Notes: a model not told the origin generated them from the sequence alone. DNA of 49,883 nucleotides from PALSA-1296 sp038322815 (GCA_038322815.1 JBBQGG010000016.1:1-49883), one strand, 5' to 3'; positions 40,333 to 49,278 are shown, counted from the first letter of the stretch. A program made the numbers and translations.

Positions 40333-42468
40333 ATGAAAAACATGAACAGGTTTTGCAGACTCCTCAGTTTTTTTCTCCTTCTATCGGGGATTTCTCCGCT
40401 TGCATCATTTGCACAGAAAAAAGATAACCTTGGAAAAGAATTTTTTGTGGCATTTGCAGAAAATCAGGGCTCAGGTAATGAAACATTTAATTTTTTCGCT
40501 CTTTTTATTACCGGGAAAATAGCTACACAAGGAACTGTAGAAGTACCAGCATTAGGTTTTACTCAGAGTTTCAGCATCACTCCCGGTAAGATCACAACGA
40601 TCGAACTTCCGGACGGAAAAAATCCTGGCGATCCGACAGTCGAGATTTCAACTGATGAGCAAGTTATCTCAGGTATGGGAGTTCATATTATTGCAGATAA
40701 TGAAATTGCCGTTTATGGAATCAGCCATAAGCAATTCTCAAGTGATGCCTTCATGGCACTGCCTGTCGATGTACTCGGCACAGAATATCGTACACTTAAT
40801 TATCAAACTTCGCAGCCCAACGGAATTGGCAGCGTAGGTTTACCAGCGGAATTCTGGATCGTGGGCGTAACGAATTCAACAAATGTGAAGATCACTCCGA
40901 AGGCTGCAACTTCAAATCAAAATCCTGCGGGAACCCCATTCACCATTCAACTCAATAAAGGTGATGTGTTTCTGGTGCAGGGCAATGCTGCCGATACTAC
41001 AAATGACCTCACAGGTTCTCTTATCGAATCCGATAAACCTATCTCCGTATTTTCCGGTCATGTACGGACTGACATTCCTCATGGATTTAAGAATGAGGGT
41101 TCGACTTCGACCAGCCGCGATCATCTTGTCGAGCAGATGCCTCCTGTGACTGCATGGGGATATTCAGCGCTGGTCGCCCCATATGCGACATCATCACTTC
41201 CTGATCTTGTACGGATTGTGTCACATACGAATGCGAATAAAATTTCGGTAAACGGTTCGCCTGTCGTAAGACTTAATGCAGGAGATTTTTATGAGATCAC
41301 AAAATTAACCGGTCCTGTCTCAATCTTCTCATCCGCTCCTATCTTAGTCGGACAGTATATGCATACCAGTCGTTTTGGTACTTCCGGCGGAGGCGGAACA
41401 GCCTATGGAGATCCTGCATACTCACTCGTATTTCCCGTTGAGCAGTTCGACACTTCTTATACTTTTATGGTGGATCAGGACGCGGCTTCATTCACAAGTA
41501 ACTTCCTAAACATTGTAACCTGCGAATCCGGATTTACCGATATGTCACTTGATGGAAAACCGATTTCATCCTTTAGTGGATTTAGCGTTCAGAGTTTTCC
41601 CGGATCTCATTATGCCTATGCACAAATTAACGTAGAGCAAGGCGATCACAAGATCTCAGGTGCTCTACCATTCGGAATCACCGTCTATGCATTCGGCTCG
41701 GTAGATAGTTATGCTTATCCGGGCGGCTCACTCTTAGATTCATTTAATGTGACATCCAAACACATTGAGTACGCTGTGTCTAGCAAGAAGATCATTAACA
41801 ATATATTCGGAGCAACGATCCATTTACCGATCTACTTAAAGAAGAACGGCACAATGCCTTCACTTGAGATGGTGATGCATTATCCGGCTTCCATTCTTAC
41901 CTATCAGGGATCCACATTACCTTCCGGAAAAAGTATTGATATTCCGGGCCAACAATGGACTGGCCGAGCAAAACTTCATATCGACGCTGTGGATCTCGCA
42001 GCATTAAACGATACACTTGCAGGATATTGTATTTTTACCTGGCGCCCCTTAGAGAATGATTGCGCAGATGTTATATTCGATTCGTTAGACGCTGCTATGC
42101 CTGATGATCCTTGTACCGGAGCAGTACGAGTCACTGCTTTAAACACCGTTGCAAAGGGACTCATTGGAACTTCCATATCATGTGGAAAGGCAGATGTAGC
42201 AGATCATAAAACAATATATCAGGAGGAATTTATTTTTAGTCCGAATCCTGCAAAAGAATTCGGCTCTCTTATTAGTAAAAGCTATTCGGGCAAACTTAAT
42301 ATAAAGTTTGTCAATACACTTGGTATAAAATTAAAAGACCAAACTTTAGAAATTACTGCAGGGATTGCAGTGCCACTCAATCTTGAATTTCTGCCTGATG
42401 GTGTATGCTATATGCAGATTTCATGCGAAAAGTTTACGAACATTGTGGCGTTCATACATCTTCGCTAG
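40333..42468 (+). CDS. IgGFc-binding-like T9SS protein
   Basis: A 711-residue secreted protein. Signal peptide to about 28 (ASFAQKKD). The bulk (about 33-460) matches the IgGFc-binding N-terminal domain: GKEFFVAFAENQGSG, ALPVDVLGTEYRTLNYQ, FWIVGVTNSTNVKITPK and HLVEQMPPVTAWGYS. A cohesin-like or Ig-like part is next (about 505-590), and the last 80 residues (FSPNPAKEF to AFIHLR) form a T9SS sorting domain. Likely a surface adhesin or binding protein. A typical promoter box precedes it. Confidence 0.85.
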   Translation: MKNMNRFCRLLSFFLLLSGISPLASFAQKKDNLGKEFFVAFAENQGSGNETFNFFALFITGKIATQGTVEVPALGFTQSFSITPGKITTIELPDGKNPGDPTVEISTDEQVISGMGVHIIADNEIAVYGISHKQFSSDAFMALPVDVLGTEYRTLNYQTSQPNGIGSVGLPAEFWIVGVTNSTNVKITPKAATSNQNPAGTPFTIQLNKGDVFLVQGNAADTTNDLTGSLIESDKPISVFSGHVRTDIPHGFKNEGSTSTSRDHLVEQMPPVTAWGYSALVAPYATSSLPDLVRIVSHTNANKISVNGSPVVRLNAGDFYEITKLTGPVSIFSSAPILVGQYMHTSRFGTSGGGGTAYGDPAYSLVFPVEQFDTSYTFMVDQDAASFTSNFLNIVTCESGFTDMSLDGKPISSFSGFSVQSFPGSHYAYAQINVEQGDHKISGALPFGITVYAFGSVDSYAYPGGSLLDSFNVTSKHIEYAVSSKKIINNIFGATIHLPIYLKKNGTMPSLEMVMHYPASILTYQGSTLPSGKSIDIPGQQWTGRAKLHIDAVDLAALNDTLAGYCIFTWRPLENDCADVIFDSLDAAMPDDPCTGAVRVTALNTVAKGLIGTSISCGKADVADHKTIYQEEFIFSPNPAKEFGSLISKSYSGKLNIKFVNTLGIKLKDQTLEITAGIAVPLNLEFLPDGVCYMQISCEKFTNIVAFIHLR

Positions 42469-42552
42469 TTAGAAGTTCTTATTTAAAATAAAGTCGGACC
42501 TTCACGTACTTCCCCGAGTAAATGAAGATCCTACTTCGCTGAAATATATTAA

Positions 42553-42900
42553 TTACATCTTCGCACGGGTTATCGTCTTGCCTGCTAAATGCTGCTTCCA
42601 GGGATTCCAGTAATGTTCGTTCCATCCCTTAGCAAGACTTGCCTCATGTTTTTCGGGCACGTTAGCATGGATCATCTGAAGAGCAACATCCTTACCCTTT
42701 GGCTCGAGACTGATAATAAAAGTTGAATCGACATCACTTTTATCCCAGCCTTGAGCTCTCCAGGTTTGAACGATAAGTTTATCCTTGACAAGATGCAGAT
42801 TCTTTCCGGTGATATATCCGCCGAAGACAGAATATTTTGCTCCCGGCTTTGAAGTGATCGTTGCCGGACCACCGGAGATCATCGAAATGCTTCTTCGCAT
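42553..42900 (-). CDS. SRPBCC protein, C-terminal part of frameshifted gene
   Basis: The relevant coding part begins about 42884 with ISGGPATITSKPGAKYSVFGG and continues to the end (GWNEHYWNPWKQHLAGK). The start of the same domain, MAKTIIQKVVFKNTTPKAV, is in another frame at 42779-42973. Joining them at KKH-SMISGG restores an ordinary ~145-residue AHSA1/SRPBCC domain; one extra base in the AAA at 42885-42887 explains the shift. Confidence 0.65.
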   Translation of the reverse strand: MRRSISMISGGPATITSKPGAKYSVFGGYITGKNLHLVKDKLIVQTWRAQGWDKSDVDSTFIISLEPKGKDVALQMIHANVPEKHEASLAKGWNEHYWNPWKQHLAGKTITRAKM

Positions 42901-42973
42901 TCATGTAAAGATCATGCACTGCTTTCGGCGTAGTGTTCTTGAACACTACTTTTTGGATGATAGTCTTTGCCAT
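42779..42973 (-). CDS. SRPBCC protein, N-terminal part of frameshifted gene
   Basis: Codes MAKTIIQKVVFKNTTPKAV, then HDLYMNAKKH, the usual N-terminal strand and helix of an AHSA1/SRPBCC protein; everything past FDDLRWSG is out of the original frame. Last gene of a leftward run of small stress-type proteins. Confidence 0.6.
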   Translation of the reverse strand: MAKTIIQKVVFKNTTPKAVHDLYMNAKKHFDDLRWSGNDHFKAGSKIFCLRRIYHRKESASCQG

Positions 42974-43069
42974 GTAATTGGTTTATTTGATGATGATGAA
43001 AAATCTCTGCTTTATAGAAAGACGAACGAGATTGATTAAACCGGACACAGGAAAAGAAGAATTCCGCAT

Positions 43070-43522
43070 TTATTTTTGATCTGCGGCATCCTGCAAGGTC
43101 TGGATATCCAGCTTATCCATCTTGAGCATGGCTTGCATGACCCTTTGGGATTTTGCCGGATCTTTATCCCCTAAGAGTTGACCAAGGGTCGGAGGGACGA
43201 TCTGCCAGGCAACTCCGAATTTATCCTGAAGCCAGCCGCAGCGGTCTTTACGACCTCCTTCGGAAAGCTTTTCCCAATAGTAATCAATTTCGTCTTGAGT
43301 AGGACAATTGACAAAAAGCGAAATGCCTAAGGAAAAAGTAAATGTCGGACCGCCGTTGAGAGCGAAGAACTCCTGTCCATCCAACTCGAACGAACCGCCA
43401 AAGAACATATTGCCATTATGCATTTGGCTTAAGATCTTTGAATTTTTGAAAACTGAAGTGTAAAAATTCATCGCCTCTTCAGCTTGATTGTTGAATGTTA
43501 AGAATGTAGTGATTTTTTGCAT
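43070..43522 (-). CDS. VOC/PhnB-like protein
   Basis: A 150-residue protein of the PhnB (3-demethylubiquinone methyltransferase-like) branch of the VOC fold: ITTFLTFNNQAEEAMNFYTSVF, then EFFALNGGP, CGWLQDKFGVAWQIVPP and the tail VMQAMLKMDKLDI. Metal-binding potential as in glyoxalase folds is possible; enzymatic function unknown. Part of the accessory cluster; a second PhnB-like protein is at 47725-48153. Confidence 0.88.
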   Translation of the reverse strand: MQKITTFLTFNNQAEEAMNFYTSVFKNSKILSQMHNGNMFFGGSFELDGQEFFALNGGPTFTFSLGISLFVNCPTQDEIDYYWEKLSEGGRKDRCGWLQDKFGVAWQIVPPTLGQLLGDKDPAKSQRVMQAMLKMDKLDIQTLQDAADQK

Positions 43523-43532
43523 CAGTATTGTT

Positions 43533-43910
43533 TTATTTTGGTAGTTTTTTTAATTTCGCTTTAGCCAGATTTTCATTCATCCGTGCTTTGACGATCTTCT
43601 TTACAAGTGTTACGGGAATAGGCTTCTCCAAAGGAAACTGAATTGCTCCTTTTGAAGTCGAATATTCTTTCAACTCTTCATTGAATTCTTTAACCGTTCT
43701 GGAATTCCATGGATAAAATCCAACGTGATTTTTCCATGCAGCAAAACCGACGAGCATTCCGTGATATTTGAAGGCTGGCATCGCATAACTGATAACCTCT
43801 TCCGCTTCGGGAGCGACACTCAAGATAATGCTTCGAAGTTTTTCAAGTTTTACCCTTGCCGGAGGTGGAACATCGGCAAGGTAATCATCAATATTTTTTG
43901 CAACCTTCAT
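43533..43910 (-). CDS. DUF1801 (YdhG-like) protein
   Basis: A 125-residue DUF1801 protein: DDYLADVPPPARVKLEKLR, VISYAMPAFKYHG and VGFYPWNSRTV, followed by basic KGAIQFPLEKPIPV. The family includes the B. subtilis YdhG/Fra-type iron chaperones and unknown proteins. It lies between VOC genes in an operon-like run. Confidence 0.87.
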   Translation of the reverse strand: MKVAKNIDDYLADVPPPARVKLEKLRSIILSVAPEAEEVISYAMPAFKYHGMLVGFAAWKNHVGFYPWNSRTVKEFNEELKEYSTSKGAIQFPLEKPIPVTLVKKIVKARMNENLAKAKLKKLPK

Positions 43911-43920
43911 AATGCTCTCT

Positions 43921-44307
43921 TTATAAAGGCTGCAGTATGCTTACACGGTTACCTTCAGTATCATAGAAAGATACCCATTTGCCAACACCCGGAATATCCA
44001 TCGGCTCACCGATAATTTTTCCGCCTGCTCCAGTTACTTTCTTCATGTGATCTGTAAGGTTCTCAACACCAATAACCACAGACGGCGCATGAGTTAAAGG
44101 ATCATCAGTTTTCTGATAGAAACCACCATTGATAGCTCCAGGCTTTTTGGGCATCCTATTCTCATCTGTTTCAGTTGTGCCGACTACGACATAACCGCCC
44201 ATATCTTCACCAAGGGTTTGTGTTTGCCAGCCAAATGTTTTTGTATAAAAATCGCTCATCCGTTTTTTATCTACTGCAGGCATTTTGAAATGTATTACTG
44301 GATTCAT
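43921..44307 (-). CDS. VOC-family (glyoxalase-like) protein
   Basis: A 128-residue VOC protein: VIHFKMPAVDKKRMSDFYTKTFGW, GGYVVVGTTETDENR, and GVGKWVSFYDTEGNRVSILQPL at the end, with His and Glu at typical metal-site positions. A Shine-Dalgarno-like AAAGGAG is visible before the ATG. Specific substrate unknown. Confidence 0.88.
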   Translation of the reverse strand: MNPVIHFKMPAVDKKRMSDFYTKTFGWQTQTLGEDMGGYVVVGTTETDENRMPKKPGAINGGFYQKTDDPLTHAPSVVIGVENLTDHMKKVTGAGGKIIGEPMDIPGVGKWVSFYDTEGNRVSILQPL

Positions 44308-44374
44308 GATCGTACTCCTTTGTTAATTATAAATGAATAAATATGCATAAAACTTAATAACTATGCGTATTGAT

Positions 44375-44815
44375 TTAGTTTTCTGAAAGTGACTTGACGA
44401 GAGCCAATGCTTTCGGGAATGCTTCGTTAAAGTAATCAAGAAATTCATCAGGCAGATCCCCTGTAACCAAGAGTGTCGTAACTCCGTCCTTTTCTTTGAG
44501 CAAGTAGTTTTCTTTTCCTCCACTCCAGAGCTTTGCCTTTTCATCAAGTGGCATTTCTTTCCCATCTTTCAGTTCGCCGATATGTTTGAATGACATATAT
44601 TCCGGCGAGTTCACTTTTTCAATAACACTATACATACCGCCGCCTTTTGCATCAAGAAAATGAATGCTGCTTCCTTCTTTCCAGTCCGATACTGCGTATG
44701 AACCTTCACTAAATGCGCTTGTCCACTTGCGGTAGGTAGCATCATCCCAAAGTATTTTCCAAACTTTCTCTCGGGGAGCTTTGATGTCTATTGTGAATTC
44801 AATTTTAGCTGCCAT
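44375..44815 (-). CDS. SRPBCC (AHSA1-like) protein
   Basis: A 146-residue START/AHSA1 protein: IEFTIDIKAPREKVWKILWDD, RKWTSAFSEGSYAV, and SPEYMSFKHIGELKDG. It binds a hydrophobic ligand or client in relatives, ligand unknown here. It lies between VOC and RibD-like genes on the same strand. Confidence 0.88.
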   Translation of the reverse strand: MAAKIEFTIDIKAPREKVWKILWDDATYRKWTSAFSEGSYAVSDWKEGSSIHFLDAKGGGMYSVIEKVNSPEYMSFKHIGELKDGKEMPLDEKAKLWSGGKENYLLKEKDGVTTLLVTGDLPDEFLDYFNEAFPKALALVKSLSEN

Positions 44816-44835
44816 GATAGTAATAAATGAAATAA

Positions 44836-45408
44836 TTAAATTTCTTTCCGCTCATATTGCAAAGCAACAATACCGCTATCGAATCCGATAGAGCGTTTCA
44901 ATGCAAAGCTTTGACTGACATCAAGTCCGGCGAAGATTGAATTACCTTTGCCTATGGCAATCGGATGGATAAACAGATTCAGTTCATCTATCAAGCCTTC
45001 CTTGATGAGATTCGAAACAAATTCCGTTCCGCCATAGACGATGATGTCGCCTCCATCCTGATTTTTCAGAGAATTAATTTCAGTCGTAAGATCGCCTGTA
45101 GCAAGAGTCGTGTTTTTCCACGGCGAACTTGTCATCGTTTTCGTAAAAACAACCTTTGGTGTTTCGCACATTTTCATTCCAAGTCCATAATCTGGATTAT
45201 TAGGATCTTTGATAACATTTTCCCAATGCTTTATAAACCCATCCATCATCTTACGTCCCAAGATTATCGTATCAACAGGATCATGAATATCATTAAAATA
45301 GTTTTTTTGTTTACCATCTCGTAGCAATTTCATCCAATCATTTTTACCATTGGGTCCGCTATGAAAGTCATCTAGAGTTATATTGCAATGCAATTTTAAT
45401 TTTCTCAT
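44836..45408 (-). CDS. RibD C-terminal / DHFR-like reductase
   Basis: A 190-residue protein of the dihydrofolate-reductase-like (RibD C-terminal) family: NITLDDFHSGPNGKNDWM, DTIILGRKMMDGFIKHW, DIIVYGGTEFVSNLIKEGLIDELNLFIHP and GKGNSIFAGL. Probably NADPH-dependent, substrate unknown. First gene of the leftward run to 42553, divergent from the GlxA gene with a shared 138-base promoter region. Confidence 0.88.
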   Translation of the reverse strand: MRKLKLHCNITLDDFHSGPNGKNDWMKLLRDGKQKNYFNDIHDPVDTIILGRKMMDGFIKHWENVIKDPNNPDYGLGMKMCETPKVVFTKTMTSSPWKNTTLATGDLTTEINSLKNQDGGDIIVYGGTEFVSNLIKEGLIDELNLFIHPIAIGKGNSIFAGLDVSQSFALKRSIGFDSGIVALQYERKEI

Positions 45409-45454
45409 TGTGCCTGAAGTGTTTATGATAATCGATATATCGTTGTTGGTTATA

Positions 45455-45462
45455 CAAAAATA
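45455..45462 (-). promoter_or_regulatory. Promoter -7 box for RibD-like gene
   Basis: On the minus strand TATTTTTG, an exact TAnnTTTG. Just downstream is the palindrome CGATATATCG (45433-45442), a possible operator. Confidence 0.5.
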
Positions 45463-45511
45463 CTACATTCGCGGGAATATCCGTGAGGTGCAAAAATGCC
45501 ATTCTAAGGGG

Positions 45512-45542
45512 TTGATTGCGACATAAATATTTCGTATATTTG
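45512..45542 (+). promoter_or_regulatory. Promoter of GlxA-type gene, leaderless
   Basis: TTGATT (45512-45517), 17 bases, TATATTTG (45535-45542). Transcription would start at about the GTG at 45547, so the mRNA is probably leaderless. Confidence 0.6.
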
Positions 45543-45546
45543 CATT

Positions 45547-46512
45547 GTGAAACATGTATCAATTCTCGTTCCGCGCGGTGCTGCCGCGATAAGTACCTTA
45601 GAAGGTACATTTGGCGGCTTTATGCAAGCCAATGAGCTTTTAGTAAAATGCGGCAAGAAGCCGGTTTTTAACGTGCAATTCGTCGGTATCACGAAAGAGC
45701 CGGAAGTGTATCACCGTCTTTTCACCCTCACTCCTGATGTGAGCATTGATGAAGTTGAGAAGACCGACCTCATTATTATTCCTGCTGTCAATGGCAATAT
45801 GGATGAAGTGATACGTGCAAATCAAGATTTTTTTTCGTGGATAAATTTTCAATACCGCAATGGCGCTGAAGCAGTAAGTATGTGTGTCGGAACATTTATC
45901 CTCGCTGCAACAGGACTCCTGAAAGGAAAGAAATGCTCAACGCATTGGATGGCACATAATGATTTCAGACGGATGTTTCCCGACGTTATACTCGTTGCTG
46001 ACCGTGTCATTACCGATGAGCAGGGAATTTATACAAGCGGCGGTGCAAGTTCGTTCTGGAATCTTGTACTCTATCTTATCGAGAAATATGCAGGACGAGA
46101 TATCGCCATCCAATGTGCGAAGATCTACGCCGTCGAGATCGACCGTCATAATCAATCGCCATTCATAATCTTCGCAGGAGAGAAAATACATAATGACGAT
46201 CCGATCAAAGAAGCACAAACATATATCGAAAAAAACTTTAAGAAAAAATTAACGGTAGATGAATTGGCGGATCATTCCGCACTTGGAAGAAGAACCTTTG
46301 AGCGGCGCTTCAAGAAAGCGACATCGTACTCCGTCATTGAATATATGCAGCACGTAAAAATAGAAGCGGCGAAAAAAAGTCTTGAGTCCAGCAGAAAAAA
46401 TGTCAATGAAGTGATGTACGATGTCGGCTACTCCGATAACAAAGCATTCCGAACGACATTCAAAAAGATCACCGGCTTATCGCCGATCGATTATAAGAAT
46501 AAGTATAATTAG
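45547..46512 (+). CDS. GlxA-family AraC-type regulator
   Basis: A 321-residue regulator starting with GTG. N-terminal DJ-1/PfpI domain (about 1-190: VSILVPRGAAAIS, nucleophile-elbow Cys in VSMCVGTFILAATGLL, GGASSFWNLVLYLIEK) and C-terminal AraC HTH (about 222-321: LTVDELADHSALGRRTFERRFKKAT, GYSDNKAFRTTFKKITGLSPIDYKNKY). GlxA proteins act as transcription activators of metabolic genes; effector unknown. The gene is divergent from the RibD-like operon, which it may regulate. Its 3' end overlaps the convergent DoxX gene by four bases. Confidence 0.92.
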   Translation: MKHVSILVPRGAAAISTLEGTFGGFMQANELLVKCGKKPVFNVQFVGITKEPEVYHRLFTLTPDVSIDEVEKTDLIIIPAVNGNMDEVIRANQDFFSWINFQYRNGAEAVSMCVGTFILAATGLLKGKKCSTHWMAHNDFRRMFPDVILVADRVITDEQGIYTSGGASSFWNLVLYLIEKYAGRDIAIQCAKIYAVEIDRHNQSPFIIFAGEKIHNDDPIKEAQTYIEKNFKKKLTVDELADHSALGRRTFERRFKKATSYSVIEYMQHVKIEAAKKSLESSRKNVNEVMYDVGYSDNKAFRTTFKKITGLSPIDYKNKYN

Positions 46513-46928
46513 ATTTTTCTGTTTCTTCTCATCGCATCCAAGCTCCATGGACCTGCACCGGCTGCTGAAATATAGAGCCAGATGAAGCAGAAAAGCACTG
46601 CATCGCCTCCATGATTGACAACGGTCCAAACACTTTGCGGCGCATGGGCTTGAAAATATGCTACTGCCATTTCACCTGAAAGGATAAATGCAACTGGGCA
46701 CGAACAGAGTCCGAAAAGCATCAGAGCGCCTCCGAAAACTTCAAGTGCTCCTGCAAACCATATTTCAGAAGGAAAATTAGCAGTATTTCCGCCCGGCATG
46801 GCAACAGGAAATCCGAAAAGCTTCATCAATCCAGGTTGAATAAAAACTAACGCTGCGACGATCCGCAATATGCTAAGCAGTTTAGGAGACTGCGCCTGCC
46901 ATGTTGTACTGATCTGAGATCTTGTCAT
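46509..46928 (-). CDS. DoxX-family membrane protein
   Basis: A 139-residue inner-membrane DoxX protein with four hydrophobic segments: ILRIVAALVFIQPGLMKLFGFP, WFAGALEVFGGALMLFGL, MAVAYFQAHAPQSVWTVVNHGG and a basic tail (RRNRKI). It starts 47 bases inside the 3' end of the DUF2277 gene, so the two are translationally coupled. Confidence 0.88.
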   Translation of the reverse strand: MTRSQISTTWQAQSPKLLSILRIVAALVFIQPGLMKLFGFPVAMPGGNTANFPSEIWFAGALEVFGGALMLFGLCSCPVAFILSGEMAVAYFQAHAPQSVWTVVNHGGDAVLFCFIWLYISAAGAGPWSLDAMRRNRKI

Positions 46929-47214
46929 TGTTTGCTGTGATTGTTATTTTTCCAAATCTTTCAATAGCTTTTGCTCGTGCCTTCGCAGCAACTTCATCTC
47001 GATCGAGAGGTTCGGCATTCGTGACCAGAGATCGCAGCAAGGTTCTGGCAGCATTAGCAACTTCTTCAATTGCCTGATTAAATACTGCTTCATTCGCCTG
47101 TGAAGGTTTTATAAATCCCGAAAGCTTCCTTACGAATTGTAAGGAAGCATCGCGAATTTCTTCATCGGTTGCTGGCGGTTCGAAATTAAAAAGTGTTTTA
47201 ATATTTCTGCACAT
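46882..47214 (-). CDS. DUF2277 protein
   Basis: A 110-residue DUF2277 protein: MCRNIKTLFNFEPPATDEEI, LQFVRKLSGFIKPSQANE, and KARAKAIERFG match the family throughout. The last ~20 residues are encoded in the overlap with the DoxX gene. Function unknown; the family is often next to SRPBCC/VOC genes, as here. Confidence 0.9.
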   Translation of the reverse strand: MCRNIKTLFNFEPPATDEEIRDASLQFVRKLSGFIKPSQANEAVFNQAIEEVANAARTLLRSLVTNAEPLDRDEVAAKARAKAIERFGKITITANNDKISDQYNMAGAVS

Positions 47215-47220
47215 GATTTT

Positions 47221-47721
47221 TTATTGGATACTTGCTAAATATGCTTCAAGCTGTTCGAATGTCCCTGCCCATCCGCCCGTCACGGAATCGCGCCCTGCTT
47301 CAAAGGTTGAAATTTCATCCTCACCTGCATTGATCGGAAGCCATTCAATCGTTAATTCCGTTTTTCCGTCTGCTTCTTTTAACGTAGTCGTCGAAAGCAT
47401 TTCGCGCGGCCATGTCGGTGCCATCGGATGGCGCGTGATATTTCCGTTTTCATCCGAAAAGGAATTTATGAGCACAAGCTTTTCCGGTGGAATGATCTCT
47501 TGAAATACCCATTTACCCCACATCCTGTTACCGTCCGGAGTTTCCATTGCATAAAGGAATGTTCCGCCGACACGGAGATCCATATCACAGACAGGCATCG
47601 TTACCCCTTTTGGTCCGAACCATTTCATCAAGTGGTCTTTTTGAGTCCATACTTTCCAGACAAGTTCGCGCGGAGCATTTAAGCTCCGCGTGATAATGAA
47701 TTTATTATTATCTGTCATCAC
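47221..47721 (-). CDS. SRPBCC (AHSA1-like) protein
   Basis: A 166-residue AHSA1-like protein: ITRSLNAPRELVWKVWTQ, HLMKWFGPKG, and ending GWAGTFEQLEAYLASI. The LNAPRELV and WFGP motifs are shared with the proteins at 48218 and 48736, showing tandem duplication. Ligand unknown. Confidence 0.9.
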   Translation of the reverse strand: MMTDNNKFIITRSLNAPRELVWKVWTQKDHLMKWFGPKGVTMPVCDMDLRVGGTFLYAMETPDGNRMWGKWVFQEIIPPEKLVLINSFSDENGNITRHPMAPTWPREMLSTTTLKEADGKTELTIEWLPINAGEDEISTFEAGRDSVTGGWAGTFEQLEAYLASIQ

Positions 47722-47724
47722 TCT

Positions 47725-48153
47725 TTAATTTTTTGGTGCATCATAATTTACCATCCACTTGATCCCAAATTTATCTTGGGCCATTCCAAAGTATGAACCC
47801 CATGGTGCATCGCTCATAGGCATTTCGACTTTTCCTCCGGCTGAAAGCGCATTAAAAAGTTTGTCGGCTTCTGCTTTGCTATCGGCAGCAACGGAAAGTG
47901 AAAAGTTATCTCCAACCGTTAGTTTATGTCCCATTGATTCCAAAGCATCAGTTCCCATTAATATATTTTCTTTGCCGATCGGCAAAGCAACATGCATGAG
48001 CTTTGAAGCATCTTCAGGCGATACTGGACCCGCTGCAGGCAAATCCTTAAAACGGACAAAGGCAGCGAACTCGCCTCCGAAAATAGATTTATAAAAATTA
48101 AATACTTCTTCGGTGTTACCGAGGAAATTAAGATACGGATTGATTGTTGGCAT
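47725..48153 (-). CDS. VOC/PhnB-like protein
   Basis: A 142-residue PhnB-like VOC protein: INPYLNFLGNTEEVFNFYKSIF, MHVALPIGKENILMGTDA, and YFGMAQDKFGIKWMVNYD. Bleomycin-resistance-like fold; no confirmed ligand. It stands between SRPBCC genes, four bases from the next one. Confidence 0.9.
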   Translation of the reverse strand: MPTINPYLNFLGNTEEVFNFYKSIFGGEFAAFVRFKDLPAAGPVSPEDASKLMHVALPIGKENILMGTDALESMGHKLTVGDNFSLSVAADSKAEADKLFNALSAGGKVEMPMSDAPWGSYFGMAQDKFGIKWMVNYDAPKN

Positions 48154-48217
48154 AGTTGTATTGTCTATATATGATTAGTTAATTGTTATTTATGAAAAAA
48201 AGTTTATCTGCTGTTTG

Positions 48218-48700
48218 TTATTCCTTCATTGTATGTGATACATACTCCTCAAGGTTTGCAAGATGCTGGTTGCCACCTTCAATGGCTCCATACTTTTCAA
48301 CAACATGGTTGCGCTGCTTCGCCGTTTGAAATACTGACTTCATAGTAAGTCGTGTATTTCCGTCTTCCTCGTCGAAGGTGACCTTTACATGGAACTGCGC
48401 ATCATTGACACCGACTTCATCTCCGCCGCCATGAGAATACTCGATGCGCTCGGGTGGTATGATCACTTCATAGAAGATTTCATTCGGATAATCAGTGCCA
48501 TCCGGTCCGTGCATAGTATGAAACCAAACTCCGCCGGGTTTGAAATTAAATTCTGTTGTTGTTGTTGAAAATCCTGTCGGTCCCCACCATTTTTCTAAAT
48601 GCTTTACCTCAGTCCATGCTTGAAAAACAAGCTCGCGCGGAGCATTGATGAGTCTTGTAATGACGATCTCGCGATCGGATGTATTTGATTGTCCTGTCAT
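48218..48700 (-). CDS. SRPBCC (AHSA1-like) protein
   Basis: A 160-residue AHSA1-like protein: ITRLINAPRELVFQAWTEVKHL, KWWGPTGFS, and ending GGNQHLANLEEYVSHTMKE. Second of three tandem SRPBCC proteins after the ArsR gene. Confidence 0.9.
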   Translation of the reverse strand: MTGQSNTSDREIVITRLINAPRELVFQAWTEVKHLEKWWGPTGFSTTTTEFNFKPGGVWFHTMHGPDGTDYPNEIFYEVIIPPERIEYSHGGGDEVGVNDAQFHVKVTFDEEDGNTRLTMKSVFQTAKQRNHVVEKYGAIEGGNQHLANLEEYVSHTMKE

Positions 48701-48735
48701 AGATTTGATAAATAATAAGTAGTATATCTGATATA

Positions 48736-49278
48736 TTATTTCGGTAATAATTCCTCAAGCTTATCCAGACTTTCTGCCCAACCTTCCTTCATACCTGTCT
48801 TAAAATAGGCATCACGTACTTCATCGGAATCGAATGTCGATGTGATCGTGACCTTTGTTTTATTTTTTTCTATTTCTTCGAAGATAACGCTCATCACTGA
48901 ATGCAGGAAATCTTGGCCGTTGTAATTTAAGATATTGCTTTTGATCAACTCCTTCCAATCATCAGGATGATCGGAGAGATCCGCTGTCTGGATGACCTTT
49001 TCCGGACGAATGAATTCAAGATATACACCTTTCAACGGAAAGGGCCCCTTGAATTCCGGCGGAGCCTGATCGGTGCCTATCATTACATAACAATATTTAC
49101 CGCCTTTGCGAAGCTCAGCTTCGGCAGTTGCAGTGAAGATCCGGGGACCGAACCACTTCGCAATATGCTCAGGATTTGTATATGCTTCGAATACCAATTC
49201 GCGCGGTGCATTAATAACGCGTGTAATTATCACTTCCTTTGAAGCTAAAGAAACTACTGTTTCATTTTTTTCTGTCAT
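48736..49278 (-). CDS. SRPBCC (AHSA1-like) protein
   Basis: A 180-residue AHSA1-like protein from the ATG at 49276-49278 (MTEKNETVVSLASKEVI); AGGAG lies just upstream of it, and the longer frame to 49416 is inside the arsR gene. It has IINAPRELVF-type start (VINAPRELVFEAYTNPEHI), WFGPRIF and final GWAESLDKLEELLPK. It overlaps the arsR gene by 17 bases, the classical ArsR-SRPBCC pair. Confidence 0.9.
   Translation of the reverse strand: MTEKNETVVSLASKEVIITRVINAPRELVFEAYTNPEHIAKWFGPRIFTATAEAELRKGGKYCYVMIGTDQAPPEFKGPFPLKGVYLEFIRPEKVIQTADLSDHPDDWKELIKSNILNYNGQDFLHSVMSVIFEEIEKNKTKVTITSTFDSDEVRDAYFKTGMKEGWAESLDKLEELLPK

Noticed and set aside
45433..45442. CGATATATCG as a confirmed GlxA operator
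   Set aside because: A ten-base AT-rich palindrome is likely by chance; noted only as possible.
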